Notes under the pieces: model-generated
What the model saw: the letters and a program-made list of their open reading frames with translations, nothing else
The model's database searches: none
Told to the model about the DNA's origin: nothing
Made by a program: the position numbers and the translations under genes
Shown: piece by piece, positions 37,161 to 45,358 of the stretch
Layout of the letters: each line of letters starts with the position of its first letter
Numbering within the stretch: position 1 is the stretch's first letter
DNA from: Brevirhabdus sp.
GTDB taxonomy: Bacteria > Pseudomonadota > Alphaproteobacteria > Rhodobacterales > Rhodobacteraceae
Reading direction: 5' to 3'
Length of the DNA stretch: 64,000 nucleotides
Assembly: GCA_024637315.1 (NCBI GenBank)
Contig: JAGXFH010000009.1
Coordinates: 23,733-87,732 of the forward strand

Positions 37161-37512
37161 AGGATCGGAACTGATGCAGGCGAAGCTTGACCGGCTGCTG
37201 GCGGCAGCAGAGGATCCAGTTCCCTCTGATGCGCTGATGGCCCGGGTGATGGCCGATGCCGATACGGTTCTGGCAGAGCAGCGCATCGGCGCGGCAGAGC
37301 GGCCGCGTGGTTGGCTGCGTGCCGCCGTCGAGGCAATCGGCGGTTGGCCGGCGATGGCTGGGCTTGCTACGGCGACGGTGGCCGGGATCTGGATAGGCTA
37401 TGTGCAGCCCGGCAATCTGGGCAATCTTGCCGAGGGCGTTCTGACGACCGGCGGCAGCTATGATCTGGGCGATCTGATGCCCGGATATGACAGTTTGCTG
37501 GTCGAGGGATAA
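37147..37512 (+). CDS. Small membrane protein, putative anti-sigma partner
   Basis: 121 residues: a soluble N terminus (AKIEGSELMQAKLDRLLAAA) and one helix (PAMAGLATATVAGIWIGY), then a short outside tail. No zinc-binding HxxxCxxC is present, so it is not a classic ZAS anti-sigma. Gene overlap with the ECF factor and the topology make an anti-sigma role the best inference. Not otherwise recognised. Confidence 0.7.
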   Translation: MAKIEGSELMQAKLDRLLAAAEDPVPSDALMARVMADADTVLAEQRIGAAERPRGWLRAAVEAIGGWPAMAGLATATVAGIWIGYVQPGNLGNLAEGVLTTGGSYDLGDLMPGYDSLLVEG

Positions 37513-37515
37513 GAC

Positions 37516-38007
37516 ATGACGGAAATGCCTGAATCACAGAAGAAATCGCGCCTGCCCTGGGGGCGCATCGTGCTGTTCGCCTCGCTGGCGCTGAACCTGC
37601 TGATCGTCGGACTGGTCGCAGGCGCGCTGCTGCGGCATGATCGTCTTGACCGGCAGACACCACTGCGCGATCTGGGTTACGGGCCGTTCGGCGCAGCCTT
37701 GTCACCAGCGGATCGGCGTGAACTGGCGCGCGGTCTACTTGGCCGGGCGGGCGATTTGCGGACCAACCGCGATGCGATTCGAGCGCATTTCGCCCAGATG
37801 TTGGCGGCGTTGCGGGCGCTGCCCTACGATGCCGATAAGGTCGCGGCGCTGGTCCTGACGCAGCAGGCCAAGCTCGCCGAGCGGCAGGCGATCGGGCAGG
37901 AACTGTTACTCGAGCGGATCGCAGCGATGAGCGATGCGGACCGTGCGGCGTTTGCCGATCGGCTGGAGCGTAGCTTGCGCCGTGCCGGGCATGACCGGAG
38001 ACGCTAG
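37516..38007 (+). CDS. Periplasmic heavy-metal sensor (Metal_resist family)
   Basis: 163 residues with an N-terminal membrane helix (IVLFASLALNLLIVGLVAGA) and a helical periplasmic domain: SPADRRELARGLLGRAGDLR, then LAALRALPYDADKVAALVL, characteristic of the CpxP/Spy-like Metal_resist family. Third gene of the ECF operon; may sense envelope metals or misfolded proteins and signal to the ECF pair. Its stop overlaps the convergent pleD stop by four bases. Confidence 0.82.
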   Translation: MTEMPESQKKSRLPWGRIVLFASLALNLLIVGLVAGALLRHDRLDRQTPLRDLGYGPFGAALSPADRRELARGLLGRAGDLRTNRDAIRAHFAQMLAALRALPYDADKVAALVLTQQAKLAERQAIGQELLLERIAAMSDADRAAFADRLERSLRRAGHDRRR

Positions 38008-39392
38008 GCCGCCGTCTGCCCGAAGGTGACCTGGTTGCGGCCCCCGGACTTCGCCCACAACAGCGCCTTGTCGGCGCAGTCGACCAGCCTTTCGACATTC
38101 TCTGTCGCTTCGTCCGGCTCACCGCCGATCGCCACGCCGATGCTGAGCGTGACCGTTACGCGGCCGTCACTGCCGGGCAGGGCGACGGGAGTATCCTCGA
38201 TCACTGCTCGCAGCCGTTCGGCGGCGATACGGGCCGAGGCGAGGTCAGTGTCAGGCATCGCGACGAGGAACTCTTCGCCACCGAAGCGGGCGACCAGATC
38301 GACGCTGCGCAGGTTATCCTTGATGCGCTGCGCCACCTCCTGCAGGACGGCGTCGCCGGCGGCATGGCCGTGCTGGTCGTTGACCAGTTTGAAATGGTCG
38401 ATGTCAAGAACCATGACCGCGAACGGTCGGTCATCGGTGATGGAGCGGGCGGCGATGCGCGACAGATGCGGCAGCGCGTAGCGGCGGTTGAAAAGCCCGG
38501 TCAGCGGGTCGGTCATCGCCAGCTTCAGCCCATCCTCGACCGTGGCGCGCAGCCGGTCGGCCTGCGCCTTGCGATCAAGCTGGCGGCGGATGCGCAGCGC
38601 CATTTCAGTGGCAGTACAGGTTGCGGGCAGAACATCATCAGCGCCCATGTCAAGGGCCGCGATGGCGCTGAAAAGGTCGCCGTCTTCATGCACGACAAGA
38701 ATCGCGGAGTGTCGGGTCTCGGCGCGGCTGCGCAGTTCGGCCAGCAAGATCAGCCCGCTGGCCCCGGATTTCAGACCGGACGGGATCACCAGCAGGTCTG
38801 GTCGGCTGCGGGCTTTGCCAAGCGTGTCCAGCAGTTGTTCGTAGGGCATGATCTCGATGTTCGCCGAGACCTTGCCCTCGATCCCGCGACACCAGCGCAG
38901 CGCGATATCGGGACGCCTGCCGACCAGAACGACCCGTTCCGCGCGGGCGAAGGTAGAGGGCGCTTCGGCGAAGCCCAGCTTTCTCGCTGTGCCTTCACGC
39001 AGTTTCAGCTCTTCGCCAAGCGCGCGCGAGCGGATCAGGTTGCGGACCCGGGCAAGCAGGATCATTTCGTCCAGCGGCTTTGGCAGGAACTCTTCGGCTC
39101 CTGCCCGCAGCGCGGCCAGCCGTGTCTCGGTATCGAGGCGGGCCGAGACCATGATCACCGGAATGTCGGTCGTGGCGGGGTCTTCGCGGATCTTGCGACA
39201 AACGGTTATGCCGTCGATATCGGGCAGATCGACGTCCAGAATGAGGAGATCAGGCAGATCGTCGGACAGGGCCGCCAGAACCGCAGCACCGCTGTCTGCC
39301 TGCTCCACCCTGTAGCAAGCCGCCGCCAGCTTGACCTTCATGATAATGCGGTTGGTGGCCACATCGTCTGCGATCAGAATGCGCCCCGTCAT
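38004..39392 (-). CDS. pleD: PleD-type diguanylate cyclase response regulator
   Basis: A 462-residue REC-REC-GGDEF protein. REC1 has the phospho-acceptor in LLILDVDLPDIDG and Lys in FLPKPLDE; REC2 (about 150-270) is degenerate and acts as dimerisation adaptor in PleD. The cyclase motif is FGGEEF with an I-site RSVD five residues upstream, so c-di-GMP feedback inhibition is predicted. Controls motile-sessile or surface switching. Divergent from a DUF3572 gene, as usual in this order. Confidence 0.93.
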   Translation of the reverse strand: MTGRILIADDVATNRIIMKVKLAAACYRVEQADSGAAVLAALSDDLPDLLILDVDLPDIDGITVCRKIREDPATTDIPVIMVSARLDTETRLAALRAGAEEFLPKPLDEMILLARVRNLIRSRALGEELKLREGTARKLGFAEAPSTFARAERVVLVGRRPDIALRWCRGIEGKVSANIEIMPYEQLLDTLGKARSRPDLLVIPSGLKSGASGLILLAELRSRAETRHSAILVVHEDGDLFSAIAALDMGADDVLPATCTATEMALRIRRQLDRKAQADRLRATVEDGLKLAMTDPLTGLFNRRYALPHLSRIAARSITDDRPFAVMVLDIDHFKLVNDQHGHAAGDAVLQEVAQRIKDNLRSVDLVARFGGEEFLVAMPDTDLASARIAAERLRAVIEDTPVALPGSDGRVTVTLSIGVAIGGEPDEATENVERLVDCADKALLWAKSGGRNQVTFGQTAA

Positions 39393-39488
39393 GGATTCCC
39401 TTGCTTTTAAGTCGAATGTGACTGGTCTTGGTCAGGTATCTTTGAGATTGGTTAAAAAGAGGTTTCCGAACGGAGGAGTTTGGCGGGC

Positions 39489-39767
39489 ATGCGGCAAGAA
39501 CACGCCGAGACCATCGCGATCAGCGCCGTCGGCTGGCTGGCTGGGAATGACGAGCTGCTGCCGGTGTTTCTTGGCGCGACCGGCGCGTCGGAAAGTGATC
39601 TGCGGGCGCGGCTGGCAGAGCCGGACTTTCTGGGTTCGGTTCTGGATTTCCTGATGATGGACGACCGCTGGGTAGTCGAATTCTGCGATGGGCAGGCGTT
39701 ACGCTACGATCAGATCATGCAAGCCCGGCAGGCCCTGCCAGGCGGTGTGCAGACCAACTGGACCTGA
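39489..39767 (+). CDS. DUF3572 family protein
   Basis: A 92-residue DUF3572 protein (ISAVGWLAGNDELLPVFLG, RLAEPDFLGSVLDFLMMDDR). Function unknown; the family is typical of alphaproteobacteria and very often sits divergent from pleD, as here. I use ATG 39489 with GGAGGAG ten bases upstream rather than the TTG three codons earlier. Stops three bases before the MarR gene end. Confidence 0.85.
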   Translation: MRQEHAETIAISAVGWLAGNDELLPVFLGATGASESDLRARLAEPDFLGSVLDFLMMDDRWVVEFCDGQALRYDQIMQARQALPGGVQTNWT

Positions 39768-39770
39768 GCA

Positions 39771-40226
39771 TCAAAGGCGCGGCAGCGCGGTGTCCTCGCC
39801 CTCATGCGTCTTGCGCAGAAGTCGGCGCAGTATCTCGGTCTCCTTGGGTGTCAGCCGGTCTTGCATGATCGCGTTGTTCGCTCGGGCCAGTGGCGTTCCG
39901 CTGTCCAGCAGATCTGCCCCCTTGCCGGTCAGGTGAACCGTGGTCATCCGGCGATCACCTAGCCCCGCCTGCCGGGCGATCAGCCCAGCCGATTCCATCT
40001 GGCGCAGTGCCCGCGAAGTGGCGGTGCGGTCGATGCCGACGAATCCGGCGATTTCTGACGGGTGGGTCAGCGCCTCGTTGCCGACAGCCAGAAGCACGCA
40101 CCAGGTGATCCGGGTCAGGCCGAGTTCCTTCATTCCGTCATCAAGTCGGCGCTCTTGCAGCCGGGCGGCCACCGAAAGCTGATAGCCGAGGGACTCGTGC
40201 AGGCGGTATCGGTCGCGGTCGGTCAT
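39771..40226 (-). CDS. MarR-family transcriptional regulator
   Basis: 151 residues with a MarR winged HTH: LGLTRITWCVLLAVGNEALT, PSEIAGFVGIDRTATSRALR, LIARQAGLGDRRMTTVHLT (wing). Binds small phenolic or other ligands and usually represses a neighbouring gene; here the divergent HAD phosphatase is the nearest target. ATG 40226 chosen at the start of conserved sequence; the frame upstream is not credible. Confidence 0.87.
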   Translation of the reverse strand: MTDRDRYRLHESLGYQLSVAARLQERRLDDGMKELGLTRITWCVLLAVGNEALTHPSEIAGFVGIDRTATSRALRQMESAGLIARQAGLGDRRMTTVHLTGKGADLLDSGTPLARANNAIMQDRLTPKETEILRRLLRKTHEGEDTALPRL

Positions 40227-40310
40227 GATCAACTGTGTTAACCACCCGGCGGCCCCTGTCAACGCGGCGCGGCTTGTGGCATCAGGGCACAAAGGCAGGG
40301 AGATGCACCG

Positions 40311-41009
40311 ATGCGCGCCAAGGCGGTTTTGTTCGACAAGGACGGGACTCTGTTCGATTTTCAGAAGAGCTGGGCAAGCTGGATCGGGCAGGAGGTGGCG
40401 CAACTATCGGGCGGCGATCCAGCCATCGCCGCCAAGATCGCCGCCGCCATCGGTTATGATCCCGAAACCGGGCTGATCCTGCCCGGCAGCGTGGCGATCG
40501 CGGGCACCGAGCGCGACGTGGCGCGGCTGCTCTTGCCCTTCATCCCGGGCGCGGCGCTGGAGGATCTGGTGGCGCATCTTCAGCGCACGGCGGCGGCGTT
40601 GATCCCGGTCGCGGTGATGCCGCTGGTGCCGTTTCTGGCGGAACTGGCGGCGATGGATCTTTATCTGGGGCTGGCGACGAATGACAGCGAGGCGGCGGCA
40701 CGCAAGCATTTGCGGCACCACGGCGTGATGGATATGTTCGATTTCGTGGCCGGCTATGACAGCGGCCACGGCGCCAAGCCCGCGCCGGGAATGTGCGCGG
40801 CCTTCGCGCATCGCTGCGGAGTGGCAGCGGATCAGGTGGTAATGGTCGGCGACAGCTTGCACGATCTACATGCGGGTCGGACGGCCGGGATGCAGACGGT
40901 AGCGGTGCTGACGGGTGTCGCCTCGGCGGAGGATCTGCGCGACCATGCGGACGTGGTTCTGCCCGATATCGGGCATCTGGTCGGATGGATTATGGCCCGC
41001 GACAACTGA
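40311..41009 (+). CDS. HAD-superfamily phosphatase
   Basis: 232 residues. Motif I DKDGTLFDF (nucleophile Asp and acid Asp), motif II LATND, motif III Lys in AKPAPGM and motif IV MVGDSLHDL are all present, with a helical cap between. Resembles phosphoglycolate phosphatase (Gph) in layout. Divergent from the MarR regulator, 84 bases between. Substrate unproven. Confidence 0.88.
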   Translation: MRAKAVLFDKDGTLFDFQKSWASWIGQEVAQLSGGDPAIAAKIAAAIGYDPETGLILPGSVAIAGTERDVARLLLPFIPGAALEDLVAHLQRTAAALIPVAVMPLVPFLAELAAMDLYLGLATNDSEAAARKHLRHHGVMDMFDFVAGYDSGHGAKPAPGMCAAFAHRCGVAADQVVMVGDSLHDLHAGRTAGMQTVAVLTGVASAEDLRDHADVVLPDIGHLVGWIMARDN

Positions 41010-41231
41010 AGACATCGAATCATCGCTTTGGTTTGGTCCGCAATTTGCCGGCAACCTGAATGGCGACTTTCATGGCGCTGTTCGGGCAGACAGGGCTTGT
41101 GGCAGCCCAGGGCACCAGGCGATCTGGTTTACTCGACGGCCATTGCCTTGGAATCTGCGTTGGTTTGGGATGGCTCGCCGGGGCGGCATCTCACTGCCCC
41201 GCACCAGCTAAAAATCGCCCGTCCGGCACCA

Positions 41232-41256
41232 GAAAACGACATCTCCGGTCGTTTTC
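41232..41256. promoter_or_regulatory. Inverted repeat upstream of mttB-like gene
   Basis: Perfect 9-base arms GAAAACGAC and GTCGTTTTC flank seven bases, ending 56 bases before the mttB-type ATG. Position and symmetry suit a repressor or activator operator. No regulator gene is adjacent. Confidence 0.5.
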
Positions 41257-41284
41257 CATGCCGAATGGCGCGGCTCTTTCAGGT

Positions 41285-41305
41285 TCCCTGATCATTGAAC
41301 AGGGA
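41285..41305 (+). promoter_or_regulatory. Hairpin overlapping the ribosome site of the mttB-like gene
   Basis: TCCCTG and CAGGGA pair across nine bases, and the right arm contains the start of the GGGAGGA ribosome site (41302-41308). If it folds it could limit translation of the methyltransferase. Short stem, so only tentative. Confidence 0.35.
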
Positions 41306-41312
41306 GGAATCC

Positions 41313-42869
41313 ATGACCGATGACGCAAATCGCAGGAAACGCTCGGGCGGACGACTGGGCAATGTGCGACGGTCCAGCCCCAACGTGATCAAGCAGATGC
41401 CTTGGCGTATTCCGGTCAATACCGATCGCCCGACCGAGCCGCTGACCGAGGAAGGTGTGCAGGCAATCCATGACGGGGCGATGCGGATTCTGGAAGAGAT
41501 CGGCATCGAGTTTCTGAACGACGAAAGCCTCGCCATCCTGAAGAAGGCCGGGTGCACGGTAGATGAAACCAACGTGCGGATGGGCCGGGATTTCGTGATG
41601 GAAATGCTGGCCCGTGCACCGGCCGAGTTCGACATCACGCCGCGCAACCCCAGTCGGAAGATCACCATTGGCGGCAAACACATGGTTTTCGTGAACGTGT
41701 CCTCGCCGCCGAACTACTGGGATCTGGAAACCGGCAAGATGCCGGGGACACGGGAACATTGCGCCAACCTTCTGAGACTGACGCAGTATTTCAACTGCAT
41801 CCATGTCGCGGGGGGCTATCCGGTCGAACCTGTCGACGTGCATGCGAGTGTGCGGCATCTCGATGTGCTTTTCGACAAGCTGACTCTGACCGATAAGGTG
41901 GCGCATGCCTATAGCCTCGGCAAGGAGCGGGTCGAGGATGTGATGGAGATGGTCCGCATCGCCGGCGGCCTGACCCGGGAGGAATTCGAGGCCAGCCCCC
42001 GGATGTACACCAACATCAACTCGACCTCGCCGCTGAAGCACGACACGCCGATGCTGGACGGCTACATGCGTTGCGTGCGCGCGGGGCAGGCGACGGTGGT
42101 TACGCCCTTCACGCTGGCGGGCGCGATGGCGCCGGTGACGATGGCGGGCGCAGTGACGCAATCGATCGCGGAAGGGCTTTGCACCATCGCCATGGCGCAA
42201 TGGATGCGGCCCGGCGCGCCTTCGGCTTTCGGCACCTTCACGTCGAATGTCGACATGAAGTCGGGCGCGCCCGCCTTCGGGACCCCTGAATACATGCGCG
42301 CGACCCAGATGACCGGGCAACTGGCCCGGTACTACGGCTTGCCGCTGCGGTCCTCGGGCGTTTGTGCGGCCAACGTGCCGGACGGGCAAGCGATGTGGGA
42401 GACATCGAACAGCCTCTGGGCGGCGGTGCAGTCGGGCACCAACATGGTCTATCACGCGGCGGGATGGCTGGAGGGCGGGCTGATCGCCAGCCCTGAGAAA
42501 TTCGTCATGGATTGCGAAGTAATACAGCAGATCCAACGCTATTTCGAGCCGTCGACCTATGCGACCGGTCCAGATGACATCGCGCTCGACGCCATCCGCG
42601 AGGTCGGCCATGACGGGCATTTCTTCGGCATCGAGCATACGCAGGAACGCTACGAAGAGGCCTTCTACCAGCCCTTCCTCAGCGACTGGCGCAATTACGA
42701 GGCATGGGATCTGACTGGCGGCGTCTGGACGGCGGAGCGGGCGCACAAGGTGTTCAAGGACATCATCGGCAGCTTCGAACCGCCGCCGATGGACGATGCG
42801 ATCCGCGAGGAACTGGCCGATTTCGTCACTCGCCGGAAGGCCGAAGGTGGCGCACCCACTGATTTCTGA
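41313..42869 (+). CDS. Trimethylamine methyltransferase (MttB) family protein, non-pyrrolysine
   Basis: A 518-residue TIM-barrel corrinoid-dependent methyltransferase of the MttB superfamily. Conserved stretches include EEIGIEFLNDESLAILKKAG near the N terminus and ALVTPFTLAG-like VVTPFTLAGAMAPVTMAGA in the core. No in-frame amber codon, so it belongs to the non-pyrrolysine group, some of whose members demethylate quaternary amines such as glycine betaine. No corrinoid protein or activator gene is in the window. Strong GGGAGGA ribosome site. The 303-base upstream gap has no gene but holds two inverted repeats. Confidence 0.9.
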   Translation: MTDDANRRKRSGGRLGNVRRSSPNVIKQMPWRIPVNTDRPTEPLTEEGVQAIHDGAMRILEEIGIEFLNDESLAILKKAGCTVDETNVRMGRDFVMEMLARAPAEFDITPRNPSRKITIGGKHMVFVNVSSPPNYWDLETGKMPGTREHCANLLRLTQYFNCIHVAGGYPVEPVDVHASVRHLDVLFDKLTLTDKVAHAYSLGKERVEDVMEMVRIAGGLTREEFEASPRMYTNINSTSPLKHDTPMLDGYMRCVRAGQATVVTPFTLAGAMAPVTMAGAVTQSIAEGLCTIAMAQWMRPGAPSAFGTFTSNVDMKSGAPAFGTPEYMRATQMTGQLARYYGLPLRSSGVCAANVPDGQAMWETSNSLWAAVQSGTNMVYHAAGWLEGGLIASPEKFVMDCEVIQQIQRYFEPSTYATGPDDIALDAIREVGHDGHFFGIEHTQERYEEAFYQPFLSDWRNYEAWDLTGGVWTAERAHKVFKDIIGSFEPPPMDDAIREELADFVTRRKAEGGAPTDF

Positions 42870-42941
42870 CGCCGTTCCATCCGAGACAGTGGCGCGGCCG
42901 GTCGCAAGCCGTTACCCTGCTCAAAAAGCGAGGGCGAGAGC

Positions 42942-44708
42942 ATGGATTTGGCAGCGATGAGCTGCGCGTCGGCGGATCGGGCGCGGATGGCCGCTATGGG
43001 GGCGTTGGCCGGGCTGGCGCTTTGGCTGCTGGTCGATGTGTTGCCCGACGAGATTCAGAACGACCGCGTGGTGATGTTCCTGGCGGCTTTGGCGGGCGCT
43101 TTTTTCGCCGCACTTCTGGCGGCCTCGGGTCCTCTTACGGCGGGGCGCGCGATTCTGGTCGGGCTGGTGGCATCGGTCGTGCCGTCGCTGCTGTTTGATT
43201 GGGCCAGTTTTCGATTCGAGGAGGCGAACGACTACCTGCAAACCGGCCACCCGCTAGTCGCCTTCGCTATCCTCGTAGCCCTGCCGGTGCCGTTCCTGAT
43301 CGCCGGCTTCGGCACGGCGCGGGACTGGCGCGACTATGCCGAGCTTTTCAATCGATCCTGGGACATTGTCGTGCGTTATGTCGCGGCCGGGCTTTTCGTC
43401 GGACTCTTCTGGGGGGTTGTGCTGTTGTCGAGCGCGCTTTTCGGTATTATCGGCCTCGAGATCATCAACGATCTTCTGGCGATCGAGCCGGTGCCCTTCA
43501 TCCTGTCAGGTCTCGTTCTGGGGCTGGCTCTGGCGGTGTTGAACGAACTCAAGGACTATGTCTCGCCGTATCTGGTGCTCCGGCTCTTGCGGCTGCTTTT
43601 GCCGATCGTACTGGTGGTGGTTGCGGTATTCGTGGTGATGGTGCCGTTGCGGGGGCTTTCGGGTGTGTTTGGCAGTCTGTCCGCAGCAGGGATCCTGATG
43701 GCGATGGCGATTGGTGGCGCCACGCTGGTGACGACCGCGACCGACCAGTCCGATGACGAAGCGGTGACAACGCCTTTCATGCGGCTGTCCAGTCGAATTC
43801 TGGCGCTGATCCTGCCGGTGCTGGCGGGATTGGCGGTTTACGCGATTTGGGCGCGGGTCAATCAGTATGGCTGGTCGCCGGATCGGCTGGCGGCCGCCAC
43901 TATCGCCATGATCGTGCTGGCCTACGCTCTGCTCTATGCCTTTGCAGTTCTGCGCCCGCATCGCTGGATGAGCGATATCAGGCGCTTCAACACCTACATG
44001 GCGCTGGTCGTGGTGGCGGCAGCGGCGCTTTGGCTGACGCCGGTCATCAACCCGCAGCGGATCTCGGCTGCCGACCAGCTGGCGCGGTATCGGGCAGGGG
44101 AGACCAAGCTGGAGGATCTGGACCTCTGGACGATAGGAAGGGAATGGGGCAAGGCGGGAAGCGTTGTCGCGCCGCGTTTTGCAGAGGTCGAGCGCGAAGG
44201 GCAGAAGGCTGTGCAAGATCAGCTGGCCGCACTGGCCAAGGCCGACGACCGGTTCGCATTCGAGCAGGTGTTGAGCGGCCCGGGCTCTGATCGGATGCGC
44301 GACTTTCTGTCTCTGGTCCCTGTGCGCCCAGAGGGTGTCGTGGTACCGGACGGCTTTTTCGGGCAAATCGGCGCGCCGGAGAATTGGAGCGAAGCCTGTG
44401 GACGTCTTACCCCGCAAGGCAACCCTGGCTGCATCATGCTGATTGCCGATCTGGTTCCCGGAACAGAGGGGAACGAGGTGCTGTTGCTGACCAAGCAGCC
44501 CGTGGATTGGGTGCGAGGTGATAGCTGGCTCAGGGCTTCGGATGGCCAGTGGGTCAATCGCGGATTGCCGGCGCGGATTGCCGGGCCGGAACTGATGCTG
44601 AATGCGGACGATGTGATCGACCACATCTTTGCCGGCCGCTTCCAGCTGGAACCTTATACGGCGACCACGATCAGGCTGGGCGACACCAATTTCATCATGC
44701 TGCCGTGA
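42942..44708 (+). CDS. DUF4153 membrane protein
   Basis: 588 residues with about 12 predicted helices up to residue 375 and a soluble C-terminal domain of about 210 residues. The DUF4153 region is RSWDIVVRYVAAGLFVGLFW and the following helices. Function unknown. The C-terminal part contains CGRLTPQGNPGC and probably faces the periplasm. Lies between the mttB-type gene and the H-NOX module; 61 bases to the next start, so partial cotranscription is possible. Confidence 0.82.
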   Translation: MDLAAMSCASADRARMAAMGALAGLALWLLVDVLPDEIQNDRVVMFLAALAGAFFAALLAASGPLTAGRAILVGLVASVVPSLLFDWASFRFEEANDYLQTGHPLVAFAILVALPVPFLIAGFGTARDWRDYAELFNRSWDIVVRYVAAGLFVGLFWGVVLLSSALFGIIGLEIINDLLAIEPVPFILSGLVLGLALAVLNELKDYVSPYLVLRLLRLLLPIVLVVVAVFVVMVPLRGLSGVFGSLSAAGILMAMAIGGATLVTTATDQSDDEAVTTPFMRLSSRILALILPVLAGLAVYAIWARVNQYGWSPDRLAAATIAMIVLAYALLYAFAVLRPHRWMSDIRRFNTYMALVVVAAAALWLTPVINPQRISAADQLARYRAGETKLEDLDLWTIGREWGKAGSVVAPRFAEVEREGQKAVQDQLAALAKADDRFAFEQVLSGPGSDRMRDFLSLVPVRPEGVVVPDGFFGQIGAPENWSEACGRLTPQGNPGCIMLIADLVPGTEGNEVLLLTKQPVDWVRGDSWLRASDGQWVNRGLPARIAGPELMLNADDVIDHIFAGRFQLEPYTATTIRLGDTNFIMLP

Positions 44709-44769
44709 AATTTGCGCCTTGTTAACGCAACAGGGTTAGCCTGACCTCTGCTGAATAGGGAAGGCTGCG

Positions 44770-45357
44770 ATGCACGGGCTGATCAACCGCTCGATCCAAT
44801 GTTTTCTGCGCGATACTTACGGTTCCGATGTCTGGACAGAGATCGCGGCGGACGCGGGGTTGGGATTCGATAATTTCGAGGCGTTGCTGGTCTACGAGGA
44901 CGCGGTGACGGAACAAGTGCTTCGGTTCGCGGCAGAGAGACTCGACAAGCCGGTCGCGCTCTTGATGGAGGATCTGGGGACCTATCTGATTTCCAACGTA
45001 GGCTCCGGCGGTCTGCGACGGCTGCTGCGCTTCGGCGGCGTGAGCTTTGTGGATTTCCTGCACTCGCTTGACGATCTGCAGGACAGGGTGCGGCTGGCGG
45101 TTCCGGAAATCGTGCTTCCTGCGCTCGAGGTTCGCCATTCTACGATGAAGAGTTTCACCGTGGTCTGCAGCTTCGACCGGCCTGGCTTCGGGCACGTGAT
45201 TGTCGGTATCTTGCGGGCAATGGCCGATGACTACGGCGCACTGGTACTGCTGAATCATTTGGGGGGCAATTCCGGCATCGAGGTGATCGAGGTCGAGGTG
45301 CTGGATATCGGCTTTGCGCGCGGCCGTTCTTTCGCACTGGGCGCGTCCGTCACCTGA
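44770..45357 (+). CDS. H-NOX (heme NO-binding) domain homologue lacking the proximal His
   Basis: 195 residues with H-NOX architecture: MHGLINRSI start, YEDAVTEQVLRFAAERLDKP, then LLRFGGVSFVDFLHSLDDLQ. In the family the heme-ligating His lies in the pattern ...FL..LD.LH; here that position is Gln104 (His98 is nearby). The heme-propionate YxSxR motif is also not intact: the aligned stretch is VVCSFDRPGF. Canonical heme binding is therefore doubtful. The gene is followed after a single base by an HNOBA-GGDEF gene, the usual H-NOX partner. GGGAAGG ribosome site. Confidence 0.85.
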   Translation: MHGLINRSIQCFLRDTYGSDVWTEIAADAGLGFDNFEALLVYEDAVTEQVLRFAAERLDKPVALLMEDLGTYLISNVGSGGLRRLLRFGGVSFVDFLHSLDDLQDRVRLAVPEIVLPALEVRHSTMKSFTVVCSFDRPGFGHVIVGILRAMADDYGALVLLNHLGGNSGIEVIEVEVLDIGFARGRSFALGASVT

Positions 45358-45358
45358 G

